Source: DASQDN01 sp035630195
GTDB lineage: Bacteria > Acidobacteriota > Terriglobia > Bryobacterales > Bryobacteraceae
DNA length: 10,128 nucleotides
NCBI GenBank assembly: GCA_035630195.1
Contig: DASQLD010000347.1
Location: 1 to 10,128 of the forward strand
Direction: 5' to 3'
The notes beneath the pieces are model-generated. The model was not told where the DNA came from, ran no database searches, and worked only from the letters and a program-made list of their open reading frames with translations. How positions within the stretch are numbered: the first letter of the stretch is position 1; each line of letters starts with the position of its first letter. Positions 7,156-10,128 of this stretch are shown in pieces. The position numbers and the translations under genes were made by a program.

Positions 7156-7632
7156 ATGAACAAAGACGGGACGGGTCATTGGCTAAATCGTTGTCTAGAG
7201 GAAGAAAAGAAACGTCAATCAGAAGTGGAGGGTTTTAGAGCAGTTGCAGGAACTCTAGGCACTGCATTGTCTGTCCAGCTACTCGCTGACCTTTATCGCT
7301 ACGAGCTGCTGTTCCCGGAGGAGCGCCGCTTTATCGAAATGGAGCAGAAAGCCGGAGCTTCAACGATCGTCAGGACGGGCCACGCTGTGTCAAGTGGGAT
7401 CGTCAAAAGCGCCTACCCAATCCAGCAACCTGCAGTAAAGTTCTGGTTTGATTATCATCCTAATATTGTATTATCATGCACCTTTGATCATCGAGGGGAT
7501 CTTGACCGTGAATTTAGTACTATTGTAAGAGTGGACGCTGCACCAGCGTTTGAAGCCGCTACAATCGAAGAGATATCCGAGTACCTACTTAAGCCCATAT
7601 TGTTTGATAGCCTCCTGGATGAAACCAAATAA
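7156..7632 (+). CDS. Hypothetical protein, 158 residues
   Basis: I do not recognise the family. The frame has normal protein composition, with no signal peptide or membrane segment, so a cytoplasmic protein is likely. The N-terminal half is helical and charged (LEEEKKRQSEVEGFRAV, then a hydrophobic helix containing LSVQLLADLYRYELLFPEE). The second half looks beta-rich (VKFWFDYHPNIVLSCTFDH, then REFSTIVRVDAAP) and ends in an acidic helix (IEEISEYLLKPILFDSLLDE). It stands alone between IS relics, which makes it a candidate cargo or isolated accessory gene. The codons look more AT-rich than those of the flanking relics. The ATG at 7156 has no good ribosome binding site, but no upstream alternative exists in this frame close by. 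Confidence 0.68.
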   Translation: MNKDGTGHWLNRCLEEEKKRQSEVEGFRAVAGTLGTALSVQLLADLYRYELLFPEERRFIEMEQKAGASTIVRTGHAVSSGIVKSAYPIQQPAVKFWFDYHPNIVLSCTFDHRGDLDREFSTIVRVDAAPAFEAATIEEISEYLLKPILFDSLLDETK

Positions 7633-7754
7633 CGTATCGACGTGAAGTGAAATTTCCATTCTCGCTGGCCGTTCTTGGCGCGACACGAATCTAACACTAA
7701 GGGTGACGGGCTCCAGGTTCTGTACCGCAGCGTGGGATGCTCACGGGCACACCG

Positions 7755-8132
7755 TTATCTCGTAGCAAGCCGAACTTGCGACCCAGACCAAGAGCCATGT
7801 TCTATCGCAAGGTACTCAAGCTGATCTACCAGTTCCTGCCATATGCCCATCGCATTTCGGCCTCGCGCCAACCCTTCTTCGATGAACTCGCGGTGTGGCT
7901 CCGAGGCGCTCGGAATCGCGGTGGAGTAGGTGGTCACCTCATTGGCCGGTTTTGCCGGAGCGCGCTTTCCCCAGCCACGTGGCGGGCGGATCGCAATGCC
8001 TGCGGCTCGCAGATACGCAGCCGCGGTTTCCCGTCGTATGCGCGTTGTCTGCTGGATTCGGCGCAAGGACTAGCCCAACTGGCCCAGCGCAATGACCTGG
8101 TTCTTCTTTTCTTCGCTCAAGACATTGCTCAC
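7755..8132 (-). pseudogene. istA: IS21-family IstA transposase relic (N-terminal part)
   Basis: On the minus strand, a GTG at 8132-8130 starts a frame reading SNVLSEEKKNQVIALGQLG, then a TAG at 8072-8070 (intact relatives typically have Trp), then SLRRIQQTTRIRRETAAAYL, the helix-turn-helix of IstA. It continues with RPPRGWGKRAPAKPANEV and GLARGRNAMGIWQELVD, both typical of IS21-family IstA. After about 125 codons homology fades (LEYLAIEHGSWSGSQVR) and the frame stops at 7755. The DDE catalytic domain and the partner istB are absent. Traces such as GTEPGA may continue in another frame to about 7700. The protein is inactive through a nonsense codon and a large deletion. Confidence 0.78.
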
Positions 8133-8187
8133 GTTGACGGAAGCGTATCCTCCGCCGGATTCAATGTCCCGATCTGCTGTTTCTATT

Positions 8188-8230
8188 GGCCGGTTTTCAG
8201 GTGACCATCATCGGCCGGTTTTGGGTGACC
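8188..8230 (+). repeat. Two direct repeats resembling IS21-type subterminal sites
   Basis: GGCCGGTTTTCAGGTGACC (8188-8206) and GGCCGGTTTTGGGTGACC (8213-8230) are near-identical direct repeats 25 bp apart, lying just upstream of the IstA relic start. IS21-family elements carry multiple short repeats near their ends that serve as transposase binding sites, so these are probably the left-end sites of the IstA element. Confidence 0.6.
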
Positions 8231-8380
8231 GCCGAGGCCAGCCTAAGCCGTTGATTCTTCGTAGATCCGTCTTTCGCATGACAATCGTGCCCAAAACGGG
8301 CCAAATAGTCGTCGTCGCGGTCTTTCTTTCCTTGCCTGTGTTTAGCTGCATGTGCGCGTTGATCATGAAGCCGAGCATGG

Positions 8381-8430
8381 TGGGCCACGCTCGGCGCCGA
8401 ATGGGCCACGTACGAGCGCCGAAATCAATA
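8381..8430. repeat. Second tandem-repeat block, possible IS21-like element end
   Basis: Two tandem units of about 21 bp at 8381-8401 and 8402-8423 each run TGGGCCACG, a variable centre, then GCGCCGAA. Read on the minus strand the block begins TATTGATTTCGGCGC at 8430, close to the TG-starting ends with tandem internal repeats known in some IS21-family elements. The repeat unit differs from that at 8188-8230, so this may be the edge of a different, nested element. Confidence 0.45.
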
Positions 8431-8490
8431 TCGCTCTACGCACTTGCGCCGAGTAGGTCTGGAGATGCCGCACCTCAAGCAAAACCTCTG

Positions 8491-8520
8491 TGCAGTTCTT
8501 CAGTTCATGAAGCAACTGCA
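8491..8520. other. Strong isolated hairpin
   Basis: TGCAGTTCTTCA (8491-8502) pairs with TGAAGCAACTGCA (8508-8520) across a 5-base loop, giving a 12-bp stem with one bulged C. No T-run follows on either strand, so it is not a typical intrinsic terminator. It lies between the second IS21-like end and the IS5 relic. Confidence 0.5.
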
Positions 8521-8589
8521 CCCACCGCAGGCGCTTGCGGACGTCATTACCCATTCTGGACAGGGTAACCAGGTCTAATTGACCACACA

Positions 8590-8779
8590 CAGCAAGGCAT
8601 GTCCCGCGAGGCGCAACGTGCTCGTGGCTAAGAGACAACGCAAAGACGGTGGCCCTTCGAGCATCCGCGGCAACCATATGAATTTTGGTGTTCCATCCAC
8701 CGCGACATTTTTAGTTTAGTCGCTTATGGTGCGTTTTTCTTTGCGCTCCCGTGCCCTCGGGATGCACTTTCACTGAGGT
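8590..8779 (-). pseudogene. IS5-family transposase relic
   Basis: On the minus strand a single frame reads TSVKVHPEGTGAQRKTHHKR, then a TAA at 8713-8711, then RGGWNTKIHMVAADARRATV and FALSLSHEHVAPRG. In IS5-family transposases the corresponding segment is D-x-T-I-V-K-V-H, then the S-K/R-G-G-W-x-T-K-I-H-M-V-A-A-D-A-R block; here the catalytic Asp position reads Asn (NATSVKVH). Upstream N-terminal and downstream catalytic parts are not recognisable. The frame runs on to 8363 without further homology. It is an inactive fragment of about 60 codons. Confidence 0.72.
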
Positions 8780-8799
8780 TGCGTTTGGCAACTACCGAA

Positions 8800-9237
8800 A
8801 TCCGCAGGAATCCAGCGATCATGCCTCAATCTTGACGCGTACGATCTGTCCAGTTGTAGCTTCTCGCACACCCCGGGTTAGCACGCCATTGATGGGCCCA
8901 CCGATTCCTGCGCGTGTAGATCGTATACTACGGCCAAACGGTTTCGGAAGCCCTTGCCACTTGCATCGCTGCTCAGCCCCATACCGTATAGCCTCGAGTA
9001 CTTGCGACTTGCCAGACTTACATTGCCGAGCTGCACCCCGGAGACTGTCTTTGATTCGCGCCTACAACTCTTCCGTGATCCCAATCTATGGAACACTTGG
9101 TAACATTGTTTTATTCGTGTGAACACCCCGTAGGCACAGGGTCGAGCAGGATCAGCCGAGTGGGAAGGTCTGCATATCAGCAAGTTGAGCTCAAGTCTTT
9201 CGAGAATGTCAGCATTGCGTGCTCGCCGCGATCGAAC
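8800..9237. other. Stretch without a recognisable gene
   Basis: No family is visible. A plus-strand frame from about 8881 to the TAA near 9104 has no ATG at its head but reads protein-like near its end (SLEYLRLARLTLPSCTPETV, then FRDPNLWNTW). A competing minus-strand frame (8878-9183) covers the same bases. Neither can be supported as a gene. The region may be a mosaic of mobile-element debris. Confidence 0.4.
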
Positions 9238-9402
9238 TCATTCAGAAGCCCACTCGTCGCATTTGGATGCCCAGATATTGCTGGCATCCAGTACTTCTCG
9301 CGCAACATGTGAGCGTTCCTTCGGTGTTCCGATGATGGCGGCATACTCACGATGCTGATCGGCCTCATCCCGCAATCGATGGGCTAGGCCGAAGTACGAA
9401 AG
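9238..9402 (-). pseudogene. Small helical protein fragment, no clear start
   Basis: A minus-strand frame ending at TGA 9240-9238 reads GLAHRLRDEADQHREYAAII, then GTPKERSHVAREVLDASN, then KCDEWASE. The composition is that of a real amphipathic helical protein. The frame opens after a TAA near 9403 and has no ATG; a TTG at the second Leu of the segment could serve. I do not recognise the family. It may be the C-terminal end of a decayed gene whose start was lost. Confidence 0.35.
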
Positions 9403-9494
9403 TTAATGAAAGTTTTAACGGACTGAGATGAAAGCGGGTGCCACCAGAAGTTAACCACGTATCTAAAACTCTGAAAAAGGCTAATTATCTGATG

Positions 9495-9776
9495 TCAGCT
9501 AACACAACTGGCACCCGTATCGGGCTTCTGGACAGGTCGCTCCAACGTGCGTTGAGCCAATTTGGTCAATTTGGACGCTAGAGCTACACATGAATTAACT
9601 GGTAAAACAAACTGCATGTGACTGCGAATTCCGTTGATTACCATCTCTTCTGATTCTACGTATTCAATGGTGAGAAACACAGCGCCATCATTCACCGTTC
9701 CGGTGAAAAAACGGGTCGCTATACGCAATATGATATTACCAGCTTCATCTCTGTCTAGATTATTGATTTTGCTCAT
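9495..9776 (-). CDS. Hypothetical protein, 93 residues
   Basis: I do not recognise the family with confidence. The protein starts MSKINNLDRDEAGNIILRIA and continues RFFTGTVNDGAVFLTIEYVE, suggesting a small beta-rich N-terminal region. It then has a helical C-terminal half (NSCVALASKLTKLAQRTLE) and a short polar tail. There is no signal peptide or transmembrane segment, so it is probably cytoplasmic. The ATG at 9776 is preceded by GAGTTGCAAAAATC, a weak ribosome binding site; the only AGGA sequence (AGGAAG) is too far upstream to count. It is not in an evident operon. The frame has no internal disruption, unlike most of its neighbours. Confidence 0.62.
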   Translation of the reverse strand: MSKINNLDRDEAGNIILRIATRFFTGTVNDGAVFLTIEYVESEEMVINGIRSHMQFVLPVNSCVALASKLTKLAQRTLERPVQKPDTGASCVS

Positions 9777-10128
9777 GATTTTTGCAACTCGGCGGCTTTA
9801 ACTTCCTGTTATGTTCGCAGGGACGAACCTAAAGTTGCATCTTGGTTGGTTGCTAGGTTGTCCGTAGTACATGAGGCGCTCGTCGGCGATCTTTCAGTAT
9901 ATCGCCCGGTTGTCAGATCTGTGTCATTAGCTATACATTAGCTTAGCACCGAGCAGGAGTCGATTGTAGAGAAGATTCGGTCCTCGACCGGAAATAAGTA
10001 AACCCGCCCATTCAGAATCGTATTCAGTTTCCGAATCACCATCGGGCACGCTACTCTCCAGAAACTTAAACCACTTCCCTGAGTGGAATGAGTTGCATGT
10101 TTACCGCGGCGGCCTGTTTAGCAATCCA
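9777..10128. other. Right edge, no assignable gene
   Basis: No family is recognisable. A minus-strand frame ending at TAA 9929-9927 is open for about 57 codons and has an acidic stretch (LESSVPDGDSETEYDSEWAG). It has no start within this window's usable sequence; an upstream TAA precedes it. It could be the 3' part of a frameshifted gene continuing past the window edge. The 150 bases upstream of the 9776 start codon should contain that gene's promoter, but I see no clear -35/-10 pair. Confidence 0.35.

Noticed and set aside
7737..8204. A 155-codon plus-strand open frame
   Set aside because: It is antisense to the IS21 IstA relic, whose motifs explain these bases.
8092..8568. A 158-codon plus-strand open frame
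   Set aside because: It crosses both IS21-like repeat blocks and the start of the IstA relic and has no recognisable motif.
9435..9517. 9-bp inverted repeat CGGGTGCCA/TGGCACCCG
   Set aside because: It is within chance expectation at this spacing, and one arm lies in the coding end of the 93-residue gene.

Overview
The window looks like an accessory, decaying stretch of a Gram-negative chromosome. The strongest taxonomic hint is the exosortase/PEP-CTERM sorting system: one intact PEP-CTERM protein gene (318-1463, minus), one broken PEP-CTERM protein gene (3841-4362, minus) and a PEP-CTERM/exosortase-associated acyltransferase (2852-3679, minus). This system occurs in envelope- and exopolysaccharide-producing bacteria such as many beta- and gammaproteobacteria, Acidobacteriota and Verrucomicrobiota. 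The phylum cannot be fixed from the sequence alone. No exosortase gene is present, so the sorting enzyme must be encoded elsewhere.

Left third (1-4362): the PEP-CTERM genes and the acyltransferase all read on the minus strand. They are separated by a truncated Tn5/IS50-like IS4-family transposase (1581-1930, minus), a long stretch without a recognisable gene, and a frameshifted coiled-coil-like fragment (2622-2805, plus).

Middle (4363-6061): about 940 bases carry no convincing gene but hold a dense run of GC-rich hairpins (4676-4878), a 23-bp tandem duplication (4920-4965) and a weak terminator-like hairpin (5234-5257). Next comes the most interesting gene, 5303-6061 (plus). It encodes an exported protein with a proteasome/HslV-like N-terminus. 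The predicted signal-peptide cleavage falls exactly before a Thr-Thr pair, and an Asp lies at mature position 17, as in the proteasome beta subunit and HslV. Signal peptidase would therefore expose the catalytic Thr1.

Right part (6067-8780): a graveyard of insertion sequences. It holds a multiply frameshifted IS4-family transposase of the DUF4372 type (plus), an IS21-family IstA relic (minus) with subterminal tandem repeats, a second IS21-like end, and an IS5-family relic (minus). Two small intact genes of unknown function lie among or beyond them, at 7156-7632 (plus) and 9495-9776 (minus).

The surviving genes do not form an evident operon. The acyltransferase and the PEP-CTERM proteins belong to the same envelope-sorting system. 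The Ntn-hydrolase-like protein would act in the same compartment, outside the inner membrane, but no functional link between them can be shown here. All family assignments come from reading translated motifs by eye; no database search was run.
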